The notes under the pieces were generated by a model that saw nothing but the letters and a program-made list of their open reading frames with translations, was not told where the DNA came from and made no database searches. Shown here piece after piece: positions 1 through 9,040 of a stretch of 64,000 bases of DNA. The stretch's first letter is position 1. The number at the start of each line of letters is the position of its first letter. The translations under genes were made by a program, and so were the position numbers. The DNA is from Nibribacter ruber (lineage in GTDB: Bacteria; Bacteroidota; Bacteroidia; Cytophagales; Hymenobacteraceae), in the NCBI RefSeq assembly GCF_009913235.1, contig NZ_CP047897.1, positions 186,001 to 250,000 on the forward strand, written 5' to 3'.

Positions 1-716
1 ATGTCTGGGAGCATGCGGTGCTCGGTGCCTCCCAGTTTCTCCACGCCCTCAATGATGAGCATGTTAGAACCAATGCCGGAGATTTTAGCGCCCATACGGT
101 TGAGCATCTTGCAGAGTTGCTGCAGATACGGCTCACAGGCGGCGTTGTAGATGGTGGTAATGCCTTCGGCTAACACGGCGGCCATGGCCAGGTTGGCGGT
201 TCCAGTCACGGAAGCCTCATCCAAAAGCATGTACGTGCCTTTCAGGTGCTTACCCTCCAGATGGTAGAAGCTGTCCTGCGCGTCATACTTGAAGGTGGCG
301 CCCAGTTTCTCGAACCCGATGAAGTGGGTATCCAGTCTTCTTCTTCCAATCTTGTCACCGCCGGGTTTGGGCAGCTTGGCCATGCCAAAACGGGCCAACA
401 AAGGTCCCATGATCATGACAGAACCTCTAATGGCGCGTGCCTGCTCTATGAAAGACTGCGTGGAAAGGTAATCCAGGTTTACATCCTGGGCTTTAAACGT
501 GTAGGTATCTGGCGCATTCTGCTCCACCTGTACGCCCATGTCGCGCAACAGCTCAATGAGTTTGTTGACGTCCCGGATGTTGGGAATATTAGAAATAACC
601 ACAGGCTCAGACGTTAAGAGCACTGCGCAAAGAATCTGTAAGGCCTCGTTCTTCGCCCCTTGCGGGATAATCTCGCCGTTTAATGGGCGGCCACCCAATA
701 CTTCAAAAGAAGCCAT
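1..716 (-). CDS. murA: UDP-N-acetylglucosamine 1-carboxyvinyltransferase (MurA), C-terminus off the window
   Basis: Transfers enolpyruvate from PEP to UDP-GlcNAc, the first committed step of cytoplasmic peptidoglycan synthesis. About 238 N-terminal residues of an enzyme usually near 430 are visible; the rest lies left of base 1. The start is the ATG at 714-716. Lys22 and Asn23 in QGAKNEAL match the substrate-binding Lys22/Asn23 of E. coli MurA. The loop that holds the catalytic Cys115 in E. coli (PGGC) reads PGGDKIG here, with Asp121 in the Cys position (codon at 354-356). Cys-to-Asp MurA enzymes are active and are known to be insensitive to fosfomycin. The DUF4290 gene lies 6 bp upstream on the same strand, so the two are probably co-transcribed. 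Identification is secure; resistance is an inference from one residue. Confidence 0.96.
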   Translation of the reverse strand, partial: MASFEVLGGRPLNGEIIPQGAKNEALQILCAVLLTSEPVVISNIPNIRDVNKLIELLRDMGVQVEQNAPDTYTFKAQDVNLDYLSTQSFIEQARAIRGSVMIMGPLLARFGMAKLPKPGGDKIGRRRLDTHFIGFEKLGATFKYDAQDSFYHLEGKHLKGTYMLLDEASVTGTANLAMAAVLAEGITTIYNAACEPYLQQLCKMLNRMGAKISGIGSNMLIIEGVEKLGGTEHRMLPD

Positions 717-722
717 GCGTAC

Positions 723-1379
723 TTATTTATTCTTGTGTCTGTTGTTCTGATACTTGTTCTGCTGCCCGCCTTTGTTCTTCTGGTTGCTGCTGCTGCTGTT
801 GCTAGGTCCCTGCGGGGTTTTGATGGTGCTGTCAAACAGGCCTCCTTTTTCCACCAGGGCCGTGTCCAGGTCCAGCTGTCCTTTGGACAGGTCTCTCATG
901 TTCTCCAGAATGACCATGTCAGACACGCTGTCTTTGTTGTAGGTGCGGTACAACACCTTCATGAGCTTGCCCACTGAGATGATGGCGGCCTCTTTCTCTA
1001 CCGGGTCTTGAATCTGGGTGGCCTTTTCAATGAGGCTTTCCAGGTTAGAACCATAGTGCATGTACTTGGGCGTGTTCTTAGGGTAGTCTACGCGCTGGGG
1101 TTTATCATTGAGATACTCCATGGCGCTCAAGGTGAACGGTGCGTCTACATCCAGTTGCCCGTCGGCCATCACGTACAAATGGTTCCAGAGGGTCTGCTGC
1201 GCATCCTGAATGTCTTTCACGTTCGGGTTGAGCCTGCCCATGAGGTTGACCAACAGCTGTGCCAACTGCGTGCGCTTGGTACGGTCTTCTACGGTTAAGA
1301 TGTACTGCACAATGTTCTGGACGTTGCGGCCGTACTCTCTCAATAAAAGCTCTTGTTTAAATGTAGAACTGGCTACCAT
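723..1379 (-). CDS. DUF4290 domain-containing protein
   Basis: A 218-residue protein whose N-terminal two thirds has the hallmarks of the Bacteroidota DUF4290 family: LREYGRN near residue 14, then VEDRTKR and NLMGRLNP, then the LWNHLYVMADGQLDVD stretch. The last 35 residues are a Ser/Asn/Gln/Lys-rich, probably disordered and strongly basic tail. No signal peptide or membrane segment is seen, so it is predicted to be cytoplasmic. Its biochemical function is not known. It sits directly upstream of murA, an arrangement common in this phylum, which suggests a link to cell-wall synthesis but does not prove one. The ATG at 1377-1379 is the only sensible start. Confidence 0.85.
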   Translation of the reverse strand: MVASSTFKQELLLREYGRNVQNIVQYILTVEDRTKRTQLAQLLVNLMGRLNPNVKDIQDAQQTLWNHLYVMADGQLDVDAPFTLSAMEYLNDKPQRVDYPKNTPKYMHYGSNLESLIEKATQIQDPVEKEAAIISVGKLMKVLYRTYNKDSVSDMVILENMRDLSKGQLDLDTALVEKGGLFDSTIKTPQGPSNSSSSNQKNKGGQQNKYQNNRHKNK

Positions 1380-1419
1380 ATAGATGGGATGAATTGCTTA
1401 GTCAAAATTAGGAATTAAT

Positions 1420-1566
1420 ATTAGATGCTAGACACTAGATGCTAGACTTTAGACTTCAATGTTGAAGGAATAACAATATAATTTTGTTTTTGGCTTGTTT
1501 TCTAGAAAACAAGCCAAAAACAAAATTGAGAATCTAGCTACTAACGTCTAGAATCTAATATCTAAG
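1420..1566. repeat. TAGA-rich degenerate inverted arms around a palindrome
   Basis: Two AT-rich arms made of variations on CTAGAT/TAGAC (1420-1455 and 1531-1566) are roughly inverted copies of each other and flank the perfect palindrome at 1481-1526. Similar TAGA-rich tracts occur at 34763-34795 and 57751-57786. The function is unknown. It lies between the uvrD stop and the DUF4290 start, both on the minus strand. Confidence 0.5.
1481..1526. repeat. Palindromic repeat copy 1
   Basis: A perfect 46-bp palindrome in which the usual CG ends of the family have become TG/CA (core GTTTTTGGCTTG...CAAGCCAAAAAC). It lies between uvrD and DUF4290. Confidence 0.85.
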
Positions 1567-3802
1567 AAGCGTGCACCTTGAGCTTGGCGAAACTCAAAAG
1601 CAGGGTTTTCTCACCCACGCCCTCAAATTCAATGATGGCCTTGGTAGAGTTGCCCTGGGTGTCCATTTTGGTGACCGTGCCAAACCCGAATTTAGGGTGC
1701 TCTACGCGCATACCGGCCTGCAGGTTAGAAGTATCGCTGGGCGTGAAGTCAGCCGAAGGCGTATAATTGGGCGCAACGGTAGGTTTTTTGGCCGGCGTGA
1801 TGAGCTGACTTACCGGGGTTTTGCGCTGCAACACCTTCTCAAACGGGCCACGCTCATCGCCGAACTTGAAGTTAAGGTAGGTAGGATCAATCTCGTCCAC
1901 AAAACGGCTTTTTTCAGCGCTGCGCAGGTTGCCCCACTGGTAGCGGCTGGTAGCGTAGGAGAGGGTCAGCTTCTTTTCGGCGCGGGTGATGGCCACGTAG
2001 AACAGACGGCGTTCCTCTTCCAGGTCAGCGCGCGAAGAAAGCATCATCTGGCTCGGGAACAGGTTTTCTTCCATGCCCACAATGAACACGTTCCTAAACT
2101 CCAGACCCTTCGCCGAGTGAATGGTCATCATGGTCACGTATTCGCCTTCTTCCTCTTTCTTGGTGTCTGCATCCGTCAACAAGGCAATGTCTTGCAAGAA
2201 GGCTGGTAGGCTCTTGTCTTCTTTTTCAGGGTCATCCACAAACTCTTTGATGGCGTTCAGAAGCTCCTGGATGTTCTCGTAGCGGGCCAGGCCTTCCACG
2301 GTCTTATCAGCGTACAAATCATCTACCAGACCCGAATGCTTGGCAATGTAGGTGGCGGCCTCAAAGGCGTCCTTTTGCTGGGCTACCACGGCAAAGCTCT
2401 TGATCTTGGTCGCGAACTCGTCAATGGCCACGCCGGCACGGCCCATGCCCAACTGCGTGGCATGGCTCACCACTTCCCAGATGCTGTGGTTGGTGTCATT
2501 GGCCGTCACAATGAGTTTCTCTACCGTGGTGTCACCAATACCGCGTTTTGGGTAGTTGATGATGCGGCGCAAGGCCTGCTCGTCATTGTGGTTGATGGAA
2601 AGCCGCAGGTAGGAAATCAAATCCTTAATCTCTTTCCGCTGGTAGAACGACAAGCCGCCCACAATACGGTACTTGATGTTCATCTTGCGTAAGGCCTCTT
2701 CCATGGCCCTTGACTGGGCGTTGGTGCGGTACAAGATGGCGAAGTCCTCATAAGAGAGGTGCTGGTTCATCTTCTCCTCAAAGATGGCGTGCGCCACCAG
2801 TTTGCCTTCCTCATTGTCTGAGCTGGCTTTGATGACGTCTACCAGATTACCTTCTTCGTTCTCAGAGAAAACGTCCTTGCGCAGCTGCGCTTTATTGTTC
2901 TTGATGACAGAGTTAGCCGCTTTTACAATGTGCTGGGTAGAGCGGTAATTCTGCTCCAGCTTGAATACGGCCAGCTCTGGATAGTCACGCTCAAAGTTGA
3001 GAATGTTGGTAATGTCCGCACCCCTGAACGCATAGATACTTTGGGCATCATCACCCACCACGCAGATGTTCCTGTCTTTGGCGGCAAGTTTTCTGGTGAT
3101 AAGGTACTGGCTGTAGTTGGTATCCTGATACTCATCTACCATCACGTACTTGAAGATGTTCTGGTATTTGTTCAGGACATCCACGTGATCTCTGAAGAGC
3201 ACGTTTGTGTTGAACAGCAAATCGTCAAAGTCCATGGCACCGGCCTTAAAGCAACGCTCCTGGTAGGTTTTGAAAATCTGGCCAATCTTCGGTCTTAAGG
3301 CCGCCTCATCGTCTGCCTGAATAGAAGCATCCCGCAGGTACTGCGCCACTGATATGAGTTTGTTCTTCGCCCCAGAGATTCGGCCCAGCACCACGTTTGG
3401 TTTGTAGAGCTTGTCGTCTAGGTTCATCTCCTTCACAATGTTTCTGATGAGCGTCTTGGAGTCATCAGAATCATAGATGGTGAAGTGGCTAGGGTAACCT
3501 ATTTTGGTGGCCTCGGCGCGCAGAATACGGGAGAAAACGGAGTGAAACGTACCCATCCAGAGGTTCTTCGCCTCAGGGCCTACCACTTTCTCAATACGGC
3601 CGCGCATCTCTTTGGCGGCGCGGTTGGTAAAGGTGAGGGACAAGATATTGAACGGGTCCACGCCCTTCTCCAGCAAATGCGCAATGCGGTAGGTGAGTAC
3701 CCGGGTTTTGCCGGAGCCCGCACCGGCAATGATCATACAAGGGCCTTCAGTATTTAAAACAGCGGCGCGCTGTGACTCATTTAGGAGTTTAAGATAATCC
3801 AT
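1562..3802 (-). CDS. UvrD/PcrA-type superfamily 1A DNA helicase
   Basis: ATP-dependent 3'-5' helicase of 746 residues, the usual size for PcrA/UvrD, which acts in nucleotide excision repair and clearing of recombination intermediates. Visible motifs: Q motif LNESQRAAV at the N-terminus; Walker A AGAGSGKT at residues 26-33; Walker B VMVDEYQDTN; motif IV QNYRST; motif V TIHSAKGLEF; motif VI VAITRAEKKL. A C-terminal segment, GMRVEHPKFGFGTVT, resembles the Tudor-like tail by which PcrA binds RNA polymerase. The ATG at 3800-3802 was chosen over a GTG at 3835 because a perfect -7 promoter box (3835-3842) overlaps that GTG. PcrA and UvrD cannot be separated by eye. Confidence 0.95.
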   Translation of the reverse strand: MDYLKLLNESQRAAVLNTEGPCMIIAGAGSGKTRVLTYRIAHLLEKGVDPFNILSLTFTNRAAKEMRGRIEKVVGPEAKNLWMGTFHSVFSRILRAEATKIGYPSHFTIYDSDDSKTLIRNIVKEMNLDDKLYKPNVVLGRISGAKNKLISVAQYLRDASIQADDEAALRPKIGQIFKTYQERCFKAGAMDFDDLLFNTNVLFRDHVDVLNKYQNIFKYVMVDEYQDTNYSQYLITRKLAAKDRNICVVGDDAQSIYAFRGADITNILNFERDYPELAVFKLEQNYRSTQHIVKAANSVIKNNKAQLRKDVFSENEEGNLVDVIKASSDNEEGKLVAHAIFEEKMNQHLSYEDFAILYRTNAQSRAMEEALRKMNIKYRIVGGLSFYQRKEIKDLISYLRLSINHNDEQALRRIINYPKRGIGDTTVEKLIVTANDTNHSIWEVVSHATQLGMGRAGVAIDEFATKIKSFAVVAQQKDAFEAATYIAKHSGLVDDLYADKTVEGLARYENIQELLNAIKEFVDDPEKEDKSLPAFLQDIALLTDADTKKEEEGEYVTMMTIHSAKGLEFRNVFIVGMEENLFPSQMMLSSRADLEEERRLFYVAITRAEKKLTLSYATSRYQWGNLRSAEKSRFVDEIDPTYLNFKFGDERGPFEKVLQRKTPVSQLITPAKKPTVAPNYTPSADFTPSDTSNLQAGMRVEHPKFGFGTVTKMDTQGNSTKAIIEFEGVGEKTLLLSFAKLKVHAS

Positions 3803-4110
3803 GCTCACAAGTATTCTTTCTGTCTGGGAGAACACAAAATTACGGATAAAAGCTCACAATCTTTGGTGATTGGCTAAGGTCTTTAGCAGAAAGGGAATTA
3901 ACCCATGCTTTGGGCCTTCTCTTGGTAGTTTTGGCTTGGGTTGACTAGGGGCAATCCTATGAGTGACGCAATGCCTTTACCTGTCATGCTACGAAGGAAC
4001 GAAGGTTATTAAAAAAAACTTAGCAGATTTCGTGTTTGTACATCTAATCGATATTTTTACGGAGTGATCAGATACGTGAAAGGCAATTTTGCCAGTTCGG
4101 GGGAACCACT
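3803..4110. other. Gene-free stretch between divergent genes
   Basis: About 300 bp between the helicase gene (minus) and the 132-residue gene (plus). Apart from the minus-strand -7 box, nothing recognisable is seen: no palindromic repeat copy, terminator or RNA motif. Confidence 0.5.
3835..3842 (-). promoter_or_regulatory. -7 box of the uvrD/pcrA promoter
   Basis: Reads TAATTTTG on the minus strand, an exact match to the Bacteroidota -7 consensus TAnnTTTG, about 33 bp before the chosen ATG. No clear TTTG is seen 20 bp upstream. Confidence 0.4.
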
Positions 4111-4509
4111 ATGATTTATTTTGAAGACGACATCATTTCCATCCAGTATAACGAGGCGCATGAGCTGGTATACACAGAATGGCGTGATTTTGCCAACAGT
4201 GAGGAATACCGGAGCATCCTGAATCTTTACTTGCAGCTGGTGCAGGAGAAATCCGTGACCAGATGGATTGGCAACAATACCAAAGCCAAGGCCATCCGGC
4301 CGGCAGATCAGGAGTGGACCGCCAGAGAATGGGCCCTTCAGTTTGCCCAGGCAGGGCAGGTGCGCCGCATGGCCGTGGTGGTGGCCGAGGACATTTTCAA
4401 CAAGATGGCGGTAGAGAACATGTTCATTCAGAGTGCCGGTCTCATTCCCTTTGACACCAGGTATTTCCAGAACGTGCCAGACGCTGAGGCGTGGGTTTTG
4501 GAGGTATAA
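4111..4509 (+). CDS. Hypothetical protein, possibly STAS/SpoIIAA-like
   Basis: A 132-residue soluble protein with no signal peptide or membrane segment. It opens with alternating hydrophobic strands (IYFEDDIISIQYN, ELVYTEWRDF), followed by helical segments and the pattern RRMAVVVAEDIFNKMAVENMF. This pattern resembles small STAS/SEC14-like proteins common in Hymenobacter-type genomes, but the match is from memory and weak. It is probably a single-gene unit: a terminator formed partly from a palindromic repeat begins 2 bp after the stop. The function is not known. Confidence 0.7.
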   Translation: MIYFEDDIISIQYNEAHELVYTEWRDFANSEEYRSILNLYLQLVQEKSVTRWIGNNTKAKAIRPADQEWTAREWALQFAQAGQVRRMAVVVAEDIFNKMAVENMFIQSAGLIPFDTRYFQNVPDAEAWVLEV

Positions 4510-4510
4510 G

Positions 4511-4550
4511 CCGTTTTTGGCCTATTTTCTGGAAAGCAGCCCAAAAACGG
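4511..4550. repeat. Palindromic repeat copy 2
   Basis: Starts 2 bp after the stop of the 132-residue gene. Its right arm doubles as the left part of the terminator at 4533-4566. Confidence 0.85.
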
Positions 4551-4566
4551 CTGCTTTTTCTTTTTG
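4533..4566 (+). terminator. Intrinsic terminator built on a repeat arm
   Basis: Stem AAAGCAGCC (4533-4541) with GGCTGCTTT (4549-4557), loop CAAAAAC, followed by TTCTTTTTG. The loop and part of the stem are the right arm of repeat copy 2, so two alternative hairpins share these bases. Confidence 0.7.
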
Positions 4567-4587
4567 CCTCAGCCACCCGCGCCTAGG

Positions 4588-4619
4588 TTTGCGGCCGAAC
4601 TTAATTACCGGTACTTTTG
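4588..4619 (+). promoter_or_regulatory. Bacteroidota-type promoter for the DUF3109 gene
   Basis: TTTG at 4588-4591, a 20-bp spacer and TACTTTTG at 4612-4619, matching TTTG-N20-TAnnTTTG exactly. The predicted transcript begins about 15-20 bases before the ATG at 4644. Confidence 0.65.
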
Positions 4620-4643
4620 TACTCCTGCTGAAATTGATTTGTA

Positions 4644-5219
4644 ATGATAGTACTACAGAATACCGTCCTTTCTGACGACCTGAAAGATAAGTTCTTCGTC
4701 TGCAACCTGGACAAGTGCAAAGGGGCCTGCTGCGTGGAAGGTGATTTGGGCGCTCCTTTGGAGAAGGAGGAACTTTCCATCCTATCTGAAGTCTACGATC
4801 ATGTGAAGCCCTACATGTCTGCCGAAGGAGTGAAGGCCATTGAGGAGCAGGGCTTGTACGTGGAAGATTTTGAGGGCGATTACAGCACCACCACCATTGG
4901 GGACCGCGAATGCGCCTACGCCATCTATGATGAGAACCTCACCCTCAAGTGCGCCATTGAACAGGCCTACCTGGAAGGAAAAATATCCTGGAAGAAACCC
5001 ATCTCCTGCCATCTGTACCCTATCAGGATCACCAAATATGATGGGTTTGAAGCCCTGAATTATGATCGTTGGGAAATCTGCAACCCTGCCTGTTCCTTCG
5101 GGGCAGAATTAGGCGTGCCGGTCTACAAATTTCTGCGCGAACCGTTGATTAGAAGATACGGCGAAGAATGGTTCAACGAGCTGGATGCCATGGTGGCCAA
5201 TGAAGCCTTGGCCAAGTAG
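4644..5219 (+). CDS. DUF3109 family Cys-rich protein
   Basis: A 191-residue cytoplasmic protein of the DUF3109 family, related to the YkgJ-type proteins thought to bind zinc or iron-sulfur. The N-terminal cluster [11 protein letters not shown], followed by [11 protein letters not shown], and further Cys residues in [29 protein letters not shown] and CNPACSFG give about ten cysteines placed as expected for metal coordination. The role in the cell is not established. It has its own well-formed promoter and ends before a convergent terminator shared with accC. Length and the complete Cys set argue that the gene is intact. Confidence 0.88.
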   Translation: MIVLQNTVLSDDLKDKFFVCNLDKCKGACCVEGDLGAPLEKEELSILSEVYDHVKPYMSAEGVKAIEEQGLYVEDFEGDYSTTTIGDRECAYAIYDENLTLKCAIEQAYLEGKISWKKPISCHLYPIRITKYDGFEALNYDRWEICNPACSFGAELGVPVYKFLREPLIRRYGEEWFNELDAMVANEALAK

Positions 5220-5240
5220 TTTTCTATGTTAAGTTGTCTA

Positions 5241-5281
5241 ATCGTTTTTGGCCTGATTCCCAGAAAACAAACCAAAAACGA
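5241..5281. repeat. Palindromic repeat copy 3
   Basis: Reads ATCGTTTTTGGCC at the left and CAAAAACGAT at the right. Lies between the DUF3109 stop and the bidirectional terminator. Confidence 0.85.
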
Positions 5282-5305
5282 TTCTTAAACAGACTTATTT
5301 AAATG

Positions 5306-5356
5306 CCCTTAAAAGAAAAGGCCCTGCTATACTAGCAGGGCCTTTTCTTTTAAGGG
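5306..5356. terminator. Bidirectional terminator between DUF3109 gene and accC
   Basis: Inverted arms CCCTTAAAAGAAAAGGCCCT and AGGGCCTTTTCTTTTAAGGG around a short loop, flanked by A and T tracts, so it can stop transcription from both converging genes. Confidence 0.85.
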
Positions 5357-5367
5357 GTTGTTCAGAA

Positions 5368-6711
5368 TTACAACTTGGTGAAGTCGTAGCTGTCTAGGTA
5401 GCTGGTCGTGAACTCACCAGACTTGAATCCTTCATCATCCATCATGGCTAAGTGGAATGGAATGGTGGTTTTTACGCCCTCAATCACAAACTCACTCAAA
5501 GCCCGCTTCATCTTCACAATCGCCTCTTCGCGCGTTTGGGCGCTTACAATCAGTTTGGCAATCATGGAGTCATAGTTGGCTGGAATGGTGTAGCCCGCAT
5601 ACACGTGCGTATCTACGCGCACGCCGTGGCCGCCAGGTATGTGCAGAACGTTGATTTTGCCTGGGCTTGGGCGGAAGCCTGCCTTCGGGTCCTCTGCGTT
5701 GATGCGGCACTCAATGGCATGCATCTGCGGATAATAGTTCTTACCAGAGATTGGAATACCGGCGGCTACTTTGATTTGTTCTTTGATCAAGTCATAGTTC
5801 ACCACTTCTTCCGTGATAGGATGCTCCACCTGAATACGGGTGTTCATCTCCATGAAGTAGAAGTCCTTGTGCTTGTCTACCAGGAACTCAATAGTACCCA
5901 CACCTTCATAGTTGATGGCGGCGGCACCGGCAATGGCGGCTTGGCCCATGCGCTCACGCAGGTCCTCATCAATGAACGGCGAAGGCGTTTCCTCAATCAA
6001 TTTCTGGTGACGGCGCTGGATAGAACAGTCACGCTCAGAGAGGTGACATACCGTTCCAAACTGGTCGCCTACAATCTGGATTTCAATGTGACGGGGCTCC
6101 TCCACAAATTTCTCCAGGTACATGCCATCGTTCCCGAAAGCTGCCTTGGCTTCCTGACGGGCGTCGTTCCAGGCTTTGTCAAACTCGTCCTCAGACTTGA
6201 TAATGCGCATACCGCGTCCACCACCACCAGCGGTGGCCTTGATGATGACCGGGTATTTGATTTTGGCGGCTAGTTTCTTGCCTTGCTCGGCAGAGGACAA
6301 AAGACCTTCAGAACCAGGAATGGTAGGCACGCCGGCCTTCTTCATGTACTCCTTGGCAGACGACTTGTCGCCCATGGAGTTGATCATTTCTGGGGCCGCG
6401 CCAATGAACTTAATGCCGTTTTCAGCACAGATTCTGGAGAACTCCGCGTTTTCTGAAAGGAAACCGTAGCCCGGGTGAATGGCGTCGGCGTTGGTGATTT
6501 CTGCCGCGGCGATCAGGTTGGGGATGTTCAGGTAAGACTGGGCGCTAGGGGCGGGGCCAATACATACTGCCTCATCCGCGAAGCGTACGTGCAAGCTCTC
6601 CTTGTCTGCGGTAGAGTAAACGGCTACCGTCTTAATGCCCATCTCTTTGCAGGTACGAATGATCCGCAACGCAATCTCGCCCCGGTTAGCGATTAGTATC
6701 TTTTTAAACAT
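5368..6711 (-). CDS. accC: Acetyl-CoA carboxylase, biotin carboxylase subunit
   Basis: Carboxylates the biotin of AccB with bicarbonate and ATP, the first half-reaction of malonyl-CoA synthesis. The 447 residues match the family length. Seen in order: N-terminal Rossmann-like domain [16 protein letters not shown]-grasp glycine loop [11 protein letters not shown]; catalytic segment [18 protein letters not shown]-terminal barrel with ECRINAEDP. Last gene of the DUF177-rpmF-plsX-fabH-efp-accB-accC run, separated from accB by a 117-bp spacer with degenerate inverted repeats, unlike the 4-bp efp-accB junction. The carboxyltransferase subunits are not in this window. Confidence 0.97.
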   Translation of the reverse strand: MFKKILIANRGEIALRIIRTCKEMGIKTVAVYSTADKESLHVRFADEAVCIGPAPSAQSYLNIPNLIAAAEITNADAIHPGYGFLSENAEFSRICAENGIKFIGAAPEMINSMGDKSSAKEYMKKAGVPTIPGSEGLLSSAEQGKKLAAKIKYPVIIKATAGGGGRGMRIIKSEDEFDKAWNDARQEAKAAFGNDGMYLEKFVEEPRHIEIQIVGDQFGTVCHLSERDCSIQRRHQKLIEETPSPFIDEDLRERMGQAAIAGAAAINYEGVGTIEFLVDKHKDFYFMEMNTRIQVEHPITEEVVNYDLIKEQIKVAAGIPISGKNYYPQMHAIECRINAEDPKAGFRPSPGKINVLHIPGGHGVRVDTHVYAGYTIPANYDSMIAKLIVSAQTREEAIVKMKRALSEFVIEGVKTTIPFHLAMMDDEGFKSGEFTTSYLDSYDFTKL

Positions 6712-6717
6712 TGTTGT

Positions 6718-6830
6718 CTAATTTGGAGATTTGAAGATTTGGAGATGTGAAGATGCAATGAAGAAAAAGGAGACACGGTTAAGCATCTCCATTCTCAAAT
6801 CATCTCATTTTCAAATTTTCAAATTTGATT
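6718..6830. repeat. ATTTGAAGAT-type degenerate inverted repeat in the accB-accC spacer
   Basis: The left part (6719-6756) repeats ATTTGGAGATTTGAAGAT-like units. The right part (6782-6830) has the inverted form (CATCTCCATTCTCAAATC, TTTTCAAATTTTCAAATTTG). The transcript could fold into a long imperfect hairpin inside the operon. Confidence 0.6.
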
Positions 6831-7320
6831 AACTAGGATCTACCAGGAACAGGGGTTGGTCATACTCAACCGGGGTGGCATTGTCTGTTAAGACTTTCAC
6901 AATGCGGCCAGACACTTCAGACTCAATCTCGTTGAAGAGTTTCATGGCTTCAATGATGCAGATCACCTGTCCTTTTTTGATTTCATCGCCTACGTTCACA
7001 AACGCCGGAGACTCTGGGTTGGCTGAACGGTACAGGGTGCCAATCATAGGCGCCTTGATGGTTACGTAGCGGCTGCTGTCATCTGCGGCGGCGGCCGGTG
7101 CTGCTGGGGCAGCCGGAGCAGGGGCAGACGCTTGCGGAGCAGCCTGGGCGGCTGGAGCAGGCGCGGCTTGTTGCGCAGGAGCGCCACCCGTTACGTAGCT
7201 TACTTTTTGGTTAGGCTCACGTTGTACAGAAATTTTGAATTCCTCTGTTTCAATGTCTACTTTGTTCAGACCAGATTTCGCGATGAAATCAATGAGTTCT
7301 TGTAGTTCCTTAGCTTTCAT
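6829..7320 (-). CDS. accB: Biotin carboxyl carrier protein of acetyl-CoA carboxylase
   Basis: Carries the carboxybiotin between AccC and the carboxyltransferase. The 163-residue protein has an N-terminal helical region (about 1-40), an Ala/Pro-rich flexible linker (about 46-80) and a C-terminal biotinyl domain with the attachment motif [10 protein letters not shown]; the biotinylated residue is Lys127. The ATG at 7318-7320 is 4 bp after the efp stop, so translation is probably coupled with efp. All expected parts of the family are present. Confidence 0.97.
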   Translation of the reverse strand: MKAKELQELIDFIAKSGLNKVDIETEEFKISVQREPNQKVSYVTGGAPAQQAAPAPAAQAAPQASAPAPAAPAAPAAAADDSSRYVTIKAPMIGTLYRSANPESPAFVNVGDEIKKGQVICIIEAMKLFNEIESEVSGRIVKVLTDNATPVEYDQPLFLVDPS

Positions 7321-7324
7321 AGGT

Positions 7325-7888
7325 TTATTTTACTCGTTCGGCGTATGAATAGGTACGCGTGTCTACCTTAATTTTTTCGTCCATGCCAATGAACAAGGGA
7401 ACGGTGATGGTGGCTCCTGTTTCTACAATGGCTGGTTTGGAGGCGTTGGTGGCCGTGTCTCCCTTGATGCCCGGCTCTGTATACGTAACGGTTAGTTCTA
7501 CATACGTAGGAAGTTCAGCCGTCAGGGGCGTTTCTGTCTCTGCGTGGAACAAGATAGTAACTTCCTGGCCTTCTTTCATCAAATCTGCGAAAGGCACCAA
7601 TTTATCATTCAATGTTACCTGCTCAAAGGTGTTGGCGTCCATGAAATTGTAGCCATAATCATCTTTGAAAATGAACTGGTGCGGACGCTGCTCTACGCGG
7701 GCAGTGGTCACCTTGATGCCGGCGGTAAAGGTGTTGTCCACTACTTTGCCGGTTTTGATGTTCTTTAACTTGGTACGAACGAAAGCGGGACCCTTGCCTG
7801 GTTTCACGTGCTGAAACTCAGAGATGAGCCACAAGTCGCCGTTGAATTCAATGCATAGCCCGTTGCGGAAATCAGCGGTAGTTGCCAT
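7325..7888 (-). CDS. efp: Translation elongation factor P
   Basis: Relieves ribosome stalling at polyproline by entering the E site. The 187 residues match the family and fold as three beta-barrel domains; the C-terminal signature [14 protein letters not shown] is present. The loop that is modified in other bacteria reads KPGKGPAF, with Lys32 at the tip. This is compatible with a lysine-modified EF-P but also with an unmodified one; no EpmA/EpmB gene is in the window. It is transcribed with fabH upstream and accB downstream. Confidence 0.97.
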   Translation of the reverse strand: MATTADFRNGLCIEFNGDLWLISEFQHVKPGKGPAFVRTKLKNIKTGKVVDNTFTAGIKVTTARVEQRPHQFIFKDDYGYNFMDANTFEQVTLNDKLVPFADLMKEGQEVTILFHAETETPLTAELPTYVELTVTYTEPGIKGDTATNASKPAIVETGATITVPLFIGMDEKIKVDTRTYSYAERVK

Positions 7889-8011
7889 AGTAATGCGTTA
7901 TTTTCAAAAAATGGGAAGCCGAAATGCTTCGTATTTACACAAAAAAAATTCGGCCAAAGATAGCCGAATTTCTTGATTTATATAGGAAAACTGTATAAAA
8001 ACACTGCGTGA

Positions 8012-9010
8012 TTACTTAGGGTCATACGCCCATTTCAGGTAGATGGCACCCCAGGTAAAGCCGCCACCAAAGGCCGCCAGAATAAGGTTGTCGCCTTTCT
8101 TAAGCTGTGGCTCATACTCCCATAGACATAAAGGAATGGTGCCGCTTGTGGTGTTGCCGTATTTCTGGATGTTGAGCATCACTTTCTCAGAGCCCACGCC
8201 CATGCGGTTGGCCGTAGCGTCAATGATGCGCTTGTTGGCTTGGTGCGGCACCAACCAGGCCACATCATCTGCGGTGAGGTTGTTGCGTTCCATGACCTCG
8301 GCAGATACGTCTGCCATGCCCTTCACGGCAAACTTGAATACCTGCTGTCCTTCCTGGTAGGCGTAATGCTCACGGGCGGCTACGGTCTCCTGCGTGGCTG
8401 GTCTGCGGCTACCGCCGGCTTTCATGTGCAGGAACTGGGCACCGGTTCCGTCAGACTTCAATAGGCTGTCCTGAATGCCCAGGCCTTCTGTGTTAGGCTC
8501 CAGCATCACGGCGCCGCCGCCATCTCCGAAGATGATGCACGTGGCCCGGTCTGTATAGTCTACAATGGCAGACATTTTATCAGCGCCTACTACTATTATT
8601 TTCTTGTATTTGCCCGTCTCTATGAATTGAGAGCCGGTGGCCAACGCAAACAGGAACCCAGAGCAGGCGGCTTGCAGGTCATAGCCAAAGGCATTCACCA
8701 AACCCGTCTCTGCGGCAATGATGTTGGCCGTAGCCGGAAACACCATGTCTGGGGTGGTAGTGGCGCAGATGATGAGGTCCACTTCCTCTGGCTTGGTATT
8801 GGTTTTCTTGAGAAGGTCCAACACTGCCGGAATGGCAATGGCTGAGGTTCCCTGGTTTTCGCCCTTCAGAATGCGTCTTTCGCTGATACCCGTCCTGCTG
8901 ACAATCCACTCATCATTGGTGTCTACCATGGTCTCCAACTCTTGGTTGGTCAAGACATAGTCAGGGGCATACCCGCTTACGCCCGTGATTGCAGCGGTTA
9001 TCTTACTCAT
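8012..9010 (-). CDS. fabH: Beta-ketoacyl-ACP synthase III
   Basis: Condenses acetyl-CoA (or a branched acyl-CoA) with malonyl-ACP to start fatty-acid synthesis. It has 332 residues, a normal length. The catalytic triad is visible: Cys116 in [13 protein letters not shown], His in VPHQANKRI, and Asn in [11 protein letters not shown]. The C-terminal glycine-rich [11 protein letters not shown] is typical. It lies between plsX (30 bp upstream) and efp, in the same direction. The primer preference cannot be read from the sequence, although branched-chain primers are usual in this phylum. Confidence 0.97.
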   Translation of the reverse strand: MSKITAAITGVSGYAPDYVLTNQELETMVDTNDEWIVSRTGISERRILKGENQGTSAIAIPAVLDLLKKTNTKPEEVDLIICATTTPDMVFPATANIIAAETGLVNAFGYDLQAACSGFLFALATGSQFIETGKYKKIIVVGADKMSAIVDYTDRATCIIFGDGGGAVMLEPNTEGLGIQDSLLKSDGTGAQFLHMKAGGSRRPATQETVAAREHYAYQEGQQVFKFAVKGMADVSAEVMERNNLTADDVAWLVPHQANKRIIDATANRMGVGSEKVMLNIQKYGNTTSGTIPLCLWEYEPQLKKGDNLILAAFGGGFTWGAIYLKWAYDPK

Positions 9011-9040
9011 AATCTTCTGAAGCTAGAAATGGGAGCGCGC

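Noticed and set aside
1571-2209. 212-residue open frame antisense to the helicase gene
   Set aside because: Mirror frame of conserved helicase motifs; no family features.
5452-6273. 273-residue open frame antisense to accC
   Set aside because: Shadow of the biotin carboxylase gene; low-complexity translation without family motifs.
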